64,000 bases of DNA from Scolanthus callimorphus (GCA_033964015.1 CM066913.1:32501577-32565576), one strand, 5' to 3'. Positions 36,901-48,207 are shown, numbered from the stretch's first letter. Made by a program: numbers and translations. The notes: generated by a model not told the origin, from the letters alone.

Positions 36901-38358
36901 ATCAGTGGTTTTGTGTGCCTGCACGCAGGGGAAACGAGTTGAGTAGTGATTTAGCCGAGTTGAACTCTAGAGTGGAGCTCGTTGCTCCCGGCGAACTCTG
37001 TCTTGCGCGGCTTACGTGTAAAAAAAATCCCTGAAAATATCGGATCCCGTGGTGCTACCATTGACTGAAATTAAGCTTTCAAGGGTTTCAAGGTCGAATT
37101 TTCACACAAATTACCTCCGTGCCTCCCATGATGTTAAATCCAAGAGAACCGTCCTCGTTCCGATGTAGCGACACTTCGACTTCCATGTCTTCTACCGGCT
37201 GAAAATTTCACCAAACAAGCGCAAATAGCTAGTGTTTATATTTGAAAAGCTATAAATCCGTCTATCTACTGGCTACTTATTTACCTATAACTTAATAAAG
37301 TGTTGCTTGCTTGCCAAGGCTAGAATAATAAGAGAACTTGACAGCGGAACGCGCTCAGATAAATTTCACAGTCCACAGCACAAACTATTGTGAAGAGCTT
37401 GAATTAATCCTTGAACCGACGGGCATCTGAACGCACTTACGAAGTGGTATCAACCGACGCATGAACAATAAAGTTTTGTTGTTTATTTGATGTTGTGGGT
37501 AGCCCCAAGGCTGCAGAAAGTAATGCTATCGTTGAATTGAAACTCCACCACATACTGCGCGCGCTGTACTGATCAAATCGATAGTAACTTGGAACGTATT
37601 CACAATAAATACAAGCCTACGCCGATTTATAATAATAACTACTCGAATCACACAATTATTACCTACCTTTTCCCCTCGGATCTCAAACAACTTTTGGAAA
37701 TACCCTATTTGCGCCCGGTATTCGCGCAATTGACGCTCGACATTCAAAGCTTGAGTCTGGTAGCTATGTAGTTCGTTTTCCAGATTCAGAATGCGGTCTT
37801 GAAGCGATTCCTCTCTAGTTTCTGTCCTTTCACTAAGTTGTTCCTTTTCATGCTCGACTTTTGTTAGCTTCACCTGGAGTGAAGCTATGTGCGTTAGAAG
37901 CGCTTTTAAGCAATCGTGACCAGTAGCATCCTGGTAGAGAAGTGGCAATCCACAGCCTTTCTCGCATACAGCAACTTGGACAGAAAGTTCCGGAGAATTA
38001 GAATTATCCATAATTTTGTCTCCGGAAGTGAATCCTTCGGCGTATTGGCATCTACGCTCGTGTGTTTGTATGGTGTCGATTCGGAGAATGGCAGGGCATC
38101 CTCGGGTAAAATTCCTGCACCGTATATTGAGGAGAGAAACCAGGCGAGTGAGTGAAACGATCTTCTTCAGATCGTCAATTGCGAGTTGCTCGCACGTAAG
38201 AGGACATGTCCCATTCTCGGCTATAAACTGGACAAGACACTGCGAACAAAAAACATGGCCACAAGTAGTCACTAAAGGGTCTTCCAGAACCCGTAACATA
38301 TTCCACACCTCAAATCGTCGTCCACAGGATCAAGAAACCTATCTACATCAAAGCCCAT
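17663..38358 (-). CDS. PDZRN3: PDZRN3/4-like RING-PDZ E3 ubiquitin ligase (eight exons, apparent frameshift in exon 1)
   Basis: Cytoplasmic E3 ubiquitin ligase and scaffold; vertebrate PDZRN3 acts at synapses and in Wnt/planar-polarity signalling. Exons (minus): 38358-37667, 37198-37115, 36523-36416, 28860-28321, 26852-26760, 25841-25779, 22504-22406, 18979-17663, about 998 aa. Order: start MGFDVDRF, C3HC4 RING, TRAF-type zinc fingers (CRNFTRGCP), CEKGCGLPL, coiled coil, PDZ1 (SLGFNIMGG), TQTD motif, PDZ2 (DLGLTF), KDSGVGRTDES motif, Arg/Asp repeat, conserved C-terminal block (RLLRDRA-like, GRYWPRD, MSHRKLYKKR) and the PDZ ligand VTTV. All introns are phase 0. The first Cys pair (CGIC) and the rest of the RING are in different frames at about 38292. 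Similarity is equal to PDZRN3 and PDZRN4, so it probably predates their split. Confidence 0.93.
18318..18500 (-). repeat. Coding (DR)n / DRDRDK repeat in PDZRN
   Basis: About 60 residues of alternating Arg and Asp, with at least five tandem DRDRDK units corresponding to an 18-bp DNA period (cgatcgcggtctttatca). It lies between the acidic linker and the conserved C-terminal block. I know of no such repeat in vertebrate PDZRN3/4. Confidence 0.85.
20651..20996. mobile_element. TIR element with internal GGAATTTCC tandem motif
   Basis: Ends ggctgattgcatttttaaac and gtttaaaaatgcaatcagcc are perfect inverted repeats extending into ccggggggg. The interior holds about seven copies of cccctggaatttccac at irregular 25-45-bp spacing. 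Confidence 0.8.
22406..22504 (-). CDS. PDZRN3: PDZRN exon 7: end of PDZ2
   Basis: Thirty-three codons with ETIKFLVARPAQE at the end, matching the LLIARP strand closing PDZ2. Acceptor acattttcag, donor gag|gtacgt. A terminal-inverted-repeat element starts about 50 bases upstream of its acceptor. Confidence 0.87.
22556..23417. mobile_element. TIR element CCCGGCGTAATCAATCGAAC in PDZRN intron
   Basis: Perfect 20-bp ends, accaag target duplication on both sides, and subterminal clusters of tcgaac/ttcgat repeats on each arm. About 860 bp with no coding capacity. Confidence 0.85.
24275..24772 (-). other. Unassigned 165-codon ORF in PDZRN intron 6
   Basis: Stop-free frame on the PDZRN strand with non-repetitive composition from GYIIIPCMTFLHGFSSDVL onward, including ITVHCAGYTLYGPIPYGVLG. 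The GYTLYGP stretch faintly recalls beta-sandwich PHR-like domains, but I cannot support homology. The 5' end runs into an A-rich tract (Lys-rich translation), so the start is arbitrary. It may be a decayed retrocopy, an alternative exon or chance. Confidence 0.2.
24969..25189. mobile_element. MITE family CATTCTCGTACCCAGAGCTC, copy 1
   Basis: Ends cattctcttacccagagctc and gagctctgggtacgagaatg; interior with ggggaggctctgg and gcgcatgc motifs. Confidence 0.85.
25779..25841 (-). CDS. PDZRN3: PDZRN exon 6: middle of PDZ2
   Basis: Twenty-one codons, IEPGSVAYLDGRLTLWDQVL plus Lys, aligning with the DPNSIAARDGRI segment of vertebrate PDZ2. Acceptor ttgtttag, donor aag|gtcagt. Too short for a standard ORF scan. 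Confidence 0.87.
26760..26852 (-). CDS. PDZRN3: PDZRN exon 5: start of PDZ2
   Basis: Thirty-one codons with DLGLTFCCG as the PDZ2 binding loop and AVYVCE at the end. Acceptor ctccttccag, donor gag|gtaaca. A palindromic MITE sits about 100 bases upstream in the intron. Confidence 0.88.
26955..27122. mobile_element. CTGCAG-palindrome MITE, copy 1
   Basis: Ends gggaatttctgcagaaaccc and gggtttctgcagaaattccc with inner arms aaagcttaatttcccatgg; about 168 bp. In PDZRN intron 4, about 100 bases from exon 5. Confidence 0.88.
27594..27785. mobile_element. Palindromic MITE AAGCGGAGACG
   Basis: Ends aataagcggagacg and cgtctcctccgctta, with inner acgtaagcg/cgcaagcgacttacg pairs. Confidence 0.6.
28321..28860 (-). 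CDS. PDZRN3: PDZRN exon 4: end of PDZ1 and linker
   Basis: Acceptor gttgtag, donor gag|gttagt, 180 codons. VNDIDLTDASHGKAVQAFKE closes PDZ1, followed by the family motif SSGTQTD and a Ser/Asp-rich acidic linker ending DYEYE. The preceding intron of about 7.6 kb is the largest in the gene. Confidence 0.92.
28861..36415 (-). other. Large PDZRN intron 3
   Basis: About 7.6 kb, strongly AT-rich between 30 and 35 kb, with few recognisable repeats and no supported exon. It separates the middle and end of PDZ1. Confidence 0.7.
36416..36523 (-). CDS. PDZRN3: PDZRN exon 3: middle of PDZ1
   Basis: Its 36 codons, starting VGNKSSGGAGIVVSKVAEGG and ending GLRVHDRIVK, follow the typical PDZ beta-strand and helix pattern. 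Splice sites tttttag and aag|gtagta; phase 0 at both ends. Confidence 0.92.
37115..37198 (-). CDS. PDZRN3: PDZRN exon 2: start of PDZ1
   Basis: The acceptor tttcag precedes 37198 and the donor gag|gtaatt follows 37115. Its 28 codons include the carboxylate-binding loop SLGFNIMGGTE. Phase 0 at both ends. Confidence 0.92.
37667..38358 (-). CDS. PDZRN3: PDZRN exon 1: RING, TRAF zinc fingers, coiled coil
   Basis: The ATG at 38358 begins MGFDVDRFLDP, as in the family. The frame from the ATG reads through CGIC then derails; from about 38293 the next frame carries RVLEDPLVTTCGHVFCSQC and onward to EIRGEK. 692 nt is one short of 231 codons. The donor is aag|gtaggt at 37666. Confidence 0.88.
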
Positions 38359-38453
38359 AGTCACAGACAACGCTCCGTGAAAAAAGAAACAACACTGTAG
38401 TGCTTGTTAACTGATACATGCAGTTCTTTTGAACTTTGCGACGACACGGAGGA

Positions 38454-38461
38454 GGCGGGGC
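38454..38461 (-). promoter_or_regulatory. GC-box-like site upstream of PDZRN ATG
   Basis: ggaggcggggct about 100 bases upstream of the ATG; possible Sp/KLF site in the PDZRN promoter. Weak evidence, single motif. Confidence 0.3.
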
Positions 38462-41400
38462 TAGAAATAGGATCATGTCCATGACAAAAGCTGTCAGATA
38501 AATACGCTACGATTGGCTAAGCTCTCAATGCACATGGCCTCTTCCGGTAGCGGGAATAGCTTCCTGAACGCGCGAAATCAAAACATAAAATGCCACAGAA
38601 ACATGCGAGAAATAAACATAGCAGTCGTCGGGAAAAAACTCATTAGAGTGTTCATTTGAATTGAGAAATAAAGCTCGAAAAGCCGGCTATATTGAAGATG
38701 CCTCCTGCGAATTGTAGGTAAACACAGACAAGCCTGATTATTGAGAAGGGATGAATTTTTTATCAGCTGTGACACATGCGGTTTTCGCTAACCAAACGAA
38801 CCAGGTTGTGTTTTAGTGCAATTGGTCTGGACAGGGGCTATATAGATCATCGATTGGTGGAATTTTTCTTAGTTAAAACAACCTAGAAAACTAGTGTAGA
38901 TTGAAGCTAATTTTATTATTACGCCAAATATCTAGAGCTTTGTGGTTATTATTTTCTCTAGCCCATTCAATATGTAACGGCGCGTCGGCTTCGTTCTAAA
39001 TTTTAAAAATTCCACCCTGCCATGAAGATTATTAAGGACGAATTGTTAGCTGAAAATATTAACCTTGCCAACGCTAAGGTGATAATTGGATGGAATACTG
39101 ACCAGGATCGCTGCTCTCCTATCCCACGAGTTTCTGAGTAATCCTATTTTGATGTGGTAAAACTCATTTATCACTTGTTAAATTCTAAATGAACCGTGCA
39201 ACGCAGAAGAAATCAGGGAAACATTCCATTTGCCAAGACAAAAGTTCTATTTGATACGAAACATTGTCAATGGATTAATTTATTTTCTGTTTGGCTAATT
39301 TTCTCTAATAATCACGTACTCGAGTGCTTTCGGATTCATAAAGCGAGGCCGCAGTAATTAGACGAACATCGTTTTTTCTTGTCTATTTTGAGCGCCCTAT
39401 ATTGGCTTTCTTTTCCAGCCAGTGCGCGGGGTCCGGGGCTTTATTTCAAATGTATCAGATTTGACCTGCACTTTCCATCCCAACCCCTGGTGCTTTAAAA
39501 ATAAAAGCAATAACTGGACTGCACGCTAGCAAACCAAAGTCATATCAATGGTGCTATGTTTGCTTTGCCCTGTTGCGGCAAATTAGATATTCCGTTTGAT
39601 GTTTAGAACCCTACAATAAATTGTTAAAGCATGAACAAAAGACGTCGATTACTTAATCCTCCACCTTGTTCGTTCTCGTCTCACGCGGCCTAATGGCTTC
39701 AATTACTTTAGACCCACAGACCTTGAAACTGCAAATTTTGTGGTAAAAGTCGGAATGAGAGCTCCACTTTAAGATCCCAAAAACGCTGAAGGGCTCCGCC
39801 CAGAAATTGGCGAGAAAATGCGCACGACACTTGCGCGCCTTGCCCCTGTACACTATATTGGATTCCCAATGAGACAAAATATCAGTGTTTGAATAAGAAC
39901 TGGAAAACTAAATCCGTGTGTGTACTGCCGCCAAAGTATATTAGAGTTTATTCGTGGGTTACATGGATCCGTTTGGTGGAAACTAATCATTCCGTGTAAA
40001 TCAATAGCAAGCAATCAGTGACCGCCACTGTTTACCGTTTATAATATTTCTTATTAAATTGTTTGAGGAAGAATTAACATCAACTTGTAGCATGGAAAAG
40101 TTCAGCGCCGGCAAAGCACGATTTTCTGATTTTAGGAATTTGTTTAGCTTCAGACTTGAAAGGGCTAATCTGTATGAACATAAACATCCATTGGGTTGAT
40201 AGGATTTTTCGCTGTGGACAGGAAACGCGAGCCATCCTGCTAAATTATTCAGCTTTCCTAGCTCAAGTGGGTTTGAACCTGCAAACCGCGACATAGATAT
40301 TTTATTTTCCACTCCCATTTTAGCTTAGCTAGCGCAACTTCAGCCTAGGCGGGTCAAACTCATGAACTGCTTGAATCCGATATCCCTGCTCTTACATACT
40401 CTACGGATAAATAATGTTCTTATAAAACACCGCAAAAAGCGCTTTAATGGAGTGTTTGCATAAAGGCTTGCCGATAAACCATGTCGGATTCCTCATTTAG
40501 ACATTTGTTTTTCCCATTTAAATCATATTCGGGAGACTGCGTTCCGGCCGCGCTCTCAGGTTAACAGTCGTTTTTTCGCGCGGTGCAAGCACTCAGCGAG
40601 TCGGCTTAGCCCTATCTATAGACTGCGAGATTCGCGGAAAGAGTTAAAGACCGATTGGAGACTAGTTTACGTCTCGGGCAGATACAAATATCACCCGACA
40701 TCACGGAGAAAACCCAGTCAATATAATTAACATTAAAAGTACTGAAAACAACCCTTTCTACATTTACCCAATGCTGAAATAGGGGTCTATGATAACTAAA
40801 AATGAACTATCAAAAGTCAACAGAAAACAAGAAACTATTGGTCCGGTTCGAGAAGTGTCAAGAGAGATAATATTCCACCCGCCCGCGGAGGACTAAAACA
40901 TGGAAAAGATGTTAAGTACCGTTCGCGTTGTGTTGTATCATTGCTCGGTATGTAAGCTATGCGCTTACTATCGCGGGGGACTGCTTTGGCCGAATGTTGA
41001 GGATATCAGGCCTCCAGCGAAGACCATTCACTGACCTTATCAGAGTCCGGGTCGAGTCCGTGTTGGTCTCAGTACCACCTGTGCTCAGTGCTTGCGTACG
41101 AGAAACTCTTTGAGTGTTAACACCAGACACGGCGAGCGCGCGTCGCAAGAAAGCCAACACGTCTAAACTGCGCCTGACACCTCCACTAGCGATACACCAG
41201 CTGAGGCCCTGGCGCTGAGCATTATCAGAGCGCGATAGAATGCAGTAAATGTTAAATATCAGCGACAATTATTCACCGGAGGTCCTCCCACAATAGCGAC
41301 TTAAACGCTCAAGTGCCCCGGCGCGAGGACCGATAGCCATTGGCAGCTCAACCAAATAATCAACTAATGAAAAGATCTTATCGAAAACAGACGTTTGGTC

Positions 41401-41919
41401 ACAGGGCGACAGATCAAACAAGCGCAGTTCATATTAATCGCCAGTTTGCGATAGAAATGATTCAGACCCCGGTAAGTTGTGCTTTAGCTTGTTAAAAGGT
41501 TGGTGTTAGGGCAGTAGCACTCCTTACAAGTCATGACCAGTCATGCCCTAGCTAATGCACTCATACAAGGCTTCCTTAATTGAGTTTATTTTGTTAGTTA
41601 TTACACGGTTTCCCCGGTCGTTTAGAATATATGGATACAATGGCGGACACTTAAAATGAGATCCTTGAGATAAAAACTTATCCTCTTTTAAAATTACAAT
41701 TCTCATTCCCTTCGCTTGCGTCATGCTTGGCGTCTCTGTTTTATTTTTTGTCTCGTCATAAAATAACACTAGTTGCGCGTGAATTTGCTTTAAGGGTAAG
41801 CAAACAATAGCCAGGAAACTTGTGACTCTTTCAGTTTCACGATTTTTGTGAGTAGCTATCGGCGGGCCTTGTGGGCGACAGTTCACGACGCAAGACTAGC
41901 ATGAGTCACTATTATCAAC

Positions 41920-41933
41920 GTTGCTATGGCAAC
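41920..41933. promoter_or_regulatory. RFX X-box-like palindrome
   Basis: gttgctatggcaac, close to the RFX consensus GTTRCCATGGYAAC. Confidence 0.4.
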
Positions 41934-43519
41934 ACGCCAATCGCGCTTTGGGATCTTGAAGTTCCTTTATCTACAGAAGGAATTTCATATCTTTCTCCCT
42001 TGCAGAGCTCCTTTAAGACCCCTCTAAAGTCCGCCGCGTATTTTCTGAGCTGTCATTTGTTTCTCCGCGCACTGTCGCGCCATTATCAAGGCGCCATCTC
42101 TAACTTGAATGATGCACAATAAACTCGCTTAGGCGGCTTGAGATGTTCCGGTAGGTCTTTACCTGGCTTATCCCTGAGCTGAGAAAACACTCTTGTAATG
42201 TATTCAAGTCATGGAGTCCCGCGACAGCTGGGTTGAGACTAGTGCTCATCTCAAGTGTTCATTCTAACACTAAAAGCCGAGGCAATATCAGCTAATGTAG
42301 AGCCAACCACGGTAATTAGCAAACCTGCAAAGGCTTACTCTCTAAGCTCTCCTAAATACACTAATCTGCTCAAATCTGCTTAAAACACAACTGATTTTAT
42401 TATTCAATTTGGGCGTCGTTGGGAGGGCTGTGTGCCTTGTTACTGGGATTGCGTCAAGGAGATGATTTCTCTACCTTAGACGCGTGCTGCCAGTGGGCTA
42501 AACGATAACTTGTATTTCTACTCGAGACACGAGGCATTGTAAAGTAGGTTAATAGCACTGCCGGCTTAACTCGCTGTCCCTGGCATATCTCCAGTAAAGT
42601 AACGTAGCTCTTAAATGTTTGGGACTCTAGAATTGTCCTCGCAAAGGTATAAATGTCCGGCTTATGGCTCGCAGGCGGACTCCTCGGGAGGTAAAGTTCC
42701 CACGGTCGACCCAAAGCTTGCTCCCAAGACGCGGATGTCTCTACAAGGTGCTAGACTCATTTACTTCATCTCCGTCAAATTTGTCTTATACCACCACAGG
42801 CTTCCCGTAATTGGAACTAACGAGCGAGCTAACAGAGTACACATGTATTGACCGTGCAGACGACAATTGAACAAATTAGCCTGCTAATGATACGCAAAAC
42901 ACGAGCGGAGTTCGATCTGCTGTGTGTATTTTCTGTTTGAGGTTGCGCCGTCGAAAGGGTTTCTACAAGAGTAGCGCGTTAAAGAGCAAGTTTCGCGACA
43001 CTTTTGCTCAATACAAACACACCTGAAGGGCCTTCTAGGAGGGTTTATAGTCGGCCTTGACCGCTATGGGGAGTTGTGGATATCGATGTATAGGTCGCGC
43101 TATTACCGAGTCGTCACTCGTATCCTCAGTCGGTGACTGCTGGGCAAGCAGAGAAACAGGCTCGCATGGTTCGCCTCCTAATGCGCTCTTGAGGACTCCA
43201 CTAATGAACACGCGCCGTCAACGCGGCTTAAACGAACCCAGATAACACTATCATGCGATCGCGATTACTCTGTCTGCTCCTGTCTGCCGCGAGGAGCAGT
43301 TAGCATCAGAATCAAGCCTGGATGAGCGCACAAACAGCCGGGATGACTGACAGGCGGAGAGCCTATCTGAGCTCATGTGATTGTCAATCAAAGTCGCTCC
43401 AGGACTGCCTGCACATGCAGCAGTTTATTGACCTCTTAGCGATGCTCACGGAGATCGGAGAATCTTAACGGTTTCACGGTGGGGTCTTATCTGTTAACGT
43501 AGAAGTGATTCTATTCGCA

Positions 43520-43533
43520 GTTACTATAGCAAC
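43520..43533. promoter_or_regulatory. RFX X-box-like palindrome
   Basis: gttactatagcaac, two half-sites with X-box spacing. Confidence 0.35.
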
Positions 43534-44673
43534 GTCTGTAGGTTTCAAGGTGCCCGCTTACTTTGCCTCAAAGCTCAATATTACCCAACGCGGAATAATG
43601 TGTTTGCATTTCACTGCATAAGAAACTCATGCAAAAAGATTTTGTACTTACACGAGCCATTTTCGCGATTGTATTAAAATAAGCAATGCTGACAGAACTA
43701 TGAAGTATGTAAGCTTTTTTGTCTAGCCATTTAGTTTTGATAGTATAAACAGGGCGGCCAAGCAATGCATTATGGACAGGATGAGTAAGCTCCTTTAAAC
43801 TTCATTTCTAAAATCAGGCTAAAATCTTTTAATCATTTTGTTATACGCTGCATCTCTGAATGCCGATAATGCTCTATATTCTTAGCTAGTGTATTCAGTA
43901 TCTACATTGCCTGGTAGCAATTTCAAAACACCGAAAGTATGACTTGATGGCTTGTCTAATATACGGAGTCCCTCAGGGCCTCTCTTGGGACCTAAAGCCA
44001 ATATACAAAGTGTTTGAGACTTACCGCACGAGATTGTTTGAGTTTATTCTATTTTAGAGAGGAGATGTTATGGTTCACGCTATAAATCAAAGAGCCGAGG
44101 GCGAAACTGCGTTTTTCTGCAGGAAGGATGGACGGACGTTGAAATTCTGGTGTGATTTTGGATCAGATACGGCAATCACAACTGCCGGATGTTTTACTTT
44201 CTTTAGGCCAATATGCTTGATAATAATTTGGTTTAAAATAGAATTAGATATTCATTAGTCTGTATAGACTTGAGTGTTTCTTTCATTCAAGATGTCTAGC
44301 AAATTCTGCCCCAATGTCTCTTTTTAGCCCTCGTCAGGAGAGAGGATGTTTATTACTATAAGCGTCTGGTGGAAGATTCCAGATCGAGATAAACCTCGCA
44401 CAGCGTTAGTCTTTCTCCCCCGTCTGGTTGTTTATCAAAACAAGCTAAATGTTGATAAACAATGTGTATTTTGCGCGAAATAGGCCCTTTGTTGTATGCA
44501 AGCAAAAGGCTAAACATTTCCATTATCTAAATAGCATGCAATTTAACTGATTTCCGTCCCTTAGGAGACCATTAGTTTTCATAATAGATTTGCATCTCTC
44601 TTGCAAAAAGCGAGTTGTCGAGATTTGGGTGTAATTGCAAGGATTGACCATGCGTAGAGACTCCGTACACACG

Positions 44674-44841
44674 GACATTTCTGCAGAACCATCCATGGGA
44701 AAAGCTGAATTTCCCATGGTAGTAGGATAATGGGAAGTGTTCGGATTTCCCATGGCTATCCATGTGACTTGCGAACACTTCCCATGCGTGTGCCTTGGGA
44801 AATTAAGCTTTTCCCATGGATGGGTTTCTGCAGAAATTCCC
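44674..44841. mobile_element. CTGCAG-palindrome MITE, copy 2
   Basis: Same family; left end slightly eroded (acatttctgcagaaccatcc), right end gggtttctgcagaaattccc. Confidence 0.88.
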
Positions 44842-45348
44842 TGTGATATCGCGAGATACACACAACCCGGTCCCACGACTTGAGTGACACATGTCAGTAA
44901 GGTTTACTAACCTGGTGGCGCAGTGAATACGCCACACAATGATTCCCCTTCAAGAAATAACTGCAGCGATCAGCGATAGTGATTAAAGGAGCGTGGTACA
45001 GCAGTTCATATCAACTGGCCTGTAAAAATATTATTCCACGCCATGATAGAGAAACGGGCAATATTTACCTGCCGATCAGCTACCCTCTTTCAAGAGCCAC
45101 TTTCCTTCAAGAGTCATTAAAGCGAGTCACTCAGCCATTCTCCATTTGAACAGTCAGTGCTACCGCGCATGTTCAATGTCACCTGCTGACCTACCGGTTC
45201 ACGCATGTCAGATAGACACAAGACCTGCCGCCGTTCTTTGTGTTATACATGACCTTGGTTTGGGCAACCATTTGAAGCGCACGAAACCCGATCTTGGTCT
45301 ATTCTACTTTGTTATTCTTAGTATTCTATCCATGATGGGTGGCTATGG

Positions 45349-45362
45349 GTTGCTATAGCAAC
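45349..45362. promoter_or_regulatory. RFX X-box-like palindrome
   Basis: gttgctatagcaac, an exact inverted repeat with X-box spacing. Confidence 0.4.
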
Positions 45363-45448
45363 CGACAGTCTCCTGTCTGTTAAATGGTGGATATCGGCGA
45401 GGATGCATTAAGTTTTAACTACGCATGCGCGACACATGCGCGACCGAT

Positions 45449-45669
45449 GCATTCTCGTACCCAGAGCTCCCCGGCTCGTCTGCTCAAAGGGGAGGCTCTG
45501 GTGACATCCATTTGAGGGCCGTCGCTGATTGGCTGATTTTGAACGTTGGAGCATGCGCTGAAAGGTTTCTCTCAACGGCTCTGCCTTAAATCTCGCGCAT
45601 GCGTCAGTGGCTGTCACCAGAGTCTCACCTGCGAGGTTACGAGCCGGGGAGCTCTGGGTTCGAGAATGC
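45449..45669. mobile_element. MITE family CATTCTCGTACCCAGAGCTC, copy 2
   Basis: Ends cattctcgtacccagagctc and gagctctgggttcgagaatg, interior inverted relative to copy 1; 221 bp. Confidence 0.85.
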
Positions 45670-47502
45670 GACCGATGGTATTTGGCGGGCGCTACCGACG
45701 AGTTACAATGAAATGAAAGAAATAAAATTCTAAAATTTAACATCATGATATATGTCAGCTGATAGAAATAATTTGAAGTGCGGGTAATTAATACAATTAT
45801 TTTGATAAAACCGACACGTTACGGCCTCTCCGTAAACGCCGACGAGAACTAGCCGTACAGACTAGAAAATGACACTCAAATGAAGTCAAATTTGCCGATG
45901 TAATTTCACAAAACGTGTTTACAAAGAGAGAAGTTTATCTCATAAAAACGCTTTCCGTTGCCGACGTGAGTAATTTTGCTGCGAGGAACACAGGCGGTAG
46001 ATTGAATGAAAAGAGCGTTGCAGCTTACCTGAGCTGTGCGGTGTTGCCCTTAGTAGTGCTTCGCGACAAATCGTGCGGGAAGCGCCATGCGAAAGAAGAT
46101 AAATCGGAATATCACGAGAACTCCCACTGATTTTCGGTGTCGATATGTCCGGGGCTCGAGGCGTTTATATTACGCCAGGAGATGCTACTATACAACCTAC
46201 AGAGCGCAATAGAAGCCGACAATATCAGCGCAAATGTACGCGGCCTTACTATAAAGTACACTCAAATAATATCAGGAGGTATATTAGTTTTTTTGAGGGG
46301 CAGTAAATAGAGATGAGGCGCTGTTTGGATTATAAACTTCGATGATCTCGAAACTAAACTCGATACAATAAGCAGATTGTGATTAAAGCGCTACTTCGCA
46401 AGTAAACATGGAGTGTTAGCGGAAATTACATGAACAAATTCATGAGTCTTCGTCACGCAGGAGCAGCTGATTTTCGCCGTGTTATCGGTCAAGAAATCGT
46501 AACGGTGAATTAGTGTGTCGTGAGTATTAGTGGTATTATCAGCCTATCAGCAGCGGAGACCAGTGTTCAGTGCGCTGAGTGATCCGCTTTCGCGCTTGGT
46601 CACGTGATCGTTACTCCACAAGATCACGTGAATTTCAGGTTGGTTTACATGTTGTGATTTGTCGTGCCGGTTGTATTTTGAGCCGTGTCGTATTTGATTC
46701 ATGCCGCGAAGAAAACTCGGCTGCGAGACGAAAAAATCGATTGCGTTGTAAAAGATTTTTCAGGTTGACATTAGCCTGCGTAGCAAGTGTTCCTGTGGAG
46801 ATTTCAACGGGGGGGGGGGGGGGGGGGGGGGCTTCCATATTTTTGGGGCGGGGGTGCTCGTCGGGAACTTTCGATTTTACCCCTAAGTTCCTAAAATGGC
46901 GTCGCTTAGTTGATTTTGACCCCTAAAAGGTACCAACAAGACGTATTTTGCCTCGTAATTTTCTCTCGTATTTTTTACGAGGGCAGAAGCTCATAAGCTT
47001 ATGAGCTTCTGACGAGGGAATACATCTAAGGCTACCAACAAGTGTGATTTGCTAGAACAGCCCTCTAACAGGTACTTATCTAGAAAAAATTGCAAGTTTT
47101 CACATTTTACCCCCGAAAAGGTACCCCCCCCCCCCCCCCCCGAAAAACTCGGGCGAGATTTGGGCGGCGCCCCGCGTCCCAAAACTCGCTCGTCGAACTT
47201 CTCGCGCCGCTTTTTTCTCTGTTTCTATGGGTTTCTTTTACCTGAAGACACACGGGAATGCTTGCTTCGTAGGCTCGATGTCGACCTACAAGATTCTCTC
47301 ACATTCACTCGTTCATTGAGGGTGTCCGCGCAAAAGGAAGCAAAATGGAGACTTTGGTTCCCAGGGTTAGCACCCTATGAAGCCTGTAGCTTGTAACATT
47401 GTAAATCAACCAGAATTCTAAGATACCGAGTGTTTCAGTGAGTAACACTAAAACTACTCAAAGAACAAATTAAACAAAAAAAAAACAACAAGAAAACCGT
47501 AC

Positions 47503-47580
47503 CTGAGGCATTGGCTCGGTCTTCCAGACACGGGGCCGACAAAGGCAATCTGTTATCATATTCCTTCTCTCTATTGCCAT
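47503..47580 (-). CDS. Candidate 26-codon first coding exon, gene unknown
   Basis: The ATG at 47580 is in good context (aacATGG) and opens 26 codons (MAIERRNMITDC, then LCRPRVWKTEPMPQ) ending exactly at a cag|gtacgg donor. Composition looks coding and is not part of a recognised repeat. I do not recognise the product and found no convincing next exon downstream on the minus strand. Confidence 0.3.
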
Positions 47581-48207
47581 GTTAACGTATCCTTGAGACC
47601 GGCAATGTAATAATCTAAGAAGCAAAGTTAATCTCCACTGAAATGAACAGCTCGTCAACCAATTTTAATTAAAAATATCGCCTCTCTTAACAGGGTAATT
47701 CGGATTTTTTTGACGAGAATATCACTGCTTAGCAGAGGTTTCAATGCAGTGATTTCAATGCCTTCCACTTCAAACCCCAATTACAAGGCGGAGCTCGCCG
47801 TTGCCGAACGCGCAGCACCATCGTTTGAGATAGTCGTAAGATTCGAAAACGCGGTTCGAAAACGACGGAACCGGAGTGACAACAAACTTATTATTCGTAC
47901 ATCTAAAGATTTATTCACTCTGTTTTGTACACGAATAGCATTGTATAAAGCCTACTTACAAACGCTACGTCTAGGACTAAAATAATTAATAAATAACTAA
48001 GCATTGCCTCTCATTGCAATCTCTAGATTTCACTAGGTCAGCGGTATAATATTCTCTAGTGTGCATGCGTACCATAACTATGCCACGACTGTTGACCGCA
48101 GGCCAGCATGCTATTTTCTCGGACGCGGGATTTCCGACGCACTTTTAGAGAGCGTCAACAAACAGAAGAGTATGAGAGCACTGACTCGCGATCTTCCGGA
48201 AGACACA

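Larger units (their letters stand above)
38359..47502. other. Intergenic region between PDZRN promoter and GPCR 3' side
   Basis: The GC-richer, CpG-bearing part is about 40540-43500, with no recognised exon on either strand. It carries palindromic X-box-like sites, MITE copies and a G-tract (about 46809-46830). It may hold enhancers of PDZRN, but nothing in the sequence proves it. Confidence 0.4.

Noticed and set aside
40240..40320. T-loop-like ggttcaaaccc on the minus strand, considered as a tRNA
   Set aside because: No acceptor stem, anticodon arm or D arm at the right spacing.
41548..42122. Opposed frames of 112 and 83 codons around 41.9 kb
   Set aside because: No recognisable product, no splice context and no family pattern; probably chance frames in GC-richer DNA.
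44523..44876. 117-codon frame and similar frames at 26604-27218, 48111-48433, 54731-55165
   Set aside because: Translations of the CTGCAG-palindrome MITE, or mixed MITE and flanking DNA.
46635..47396. Pro-rich frames on both strands
   Set aside because: Created by G- and C-tracts and by a repeat also present at 16210-16500.
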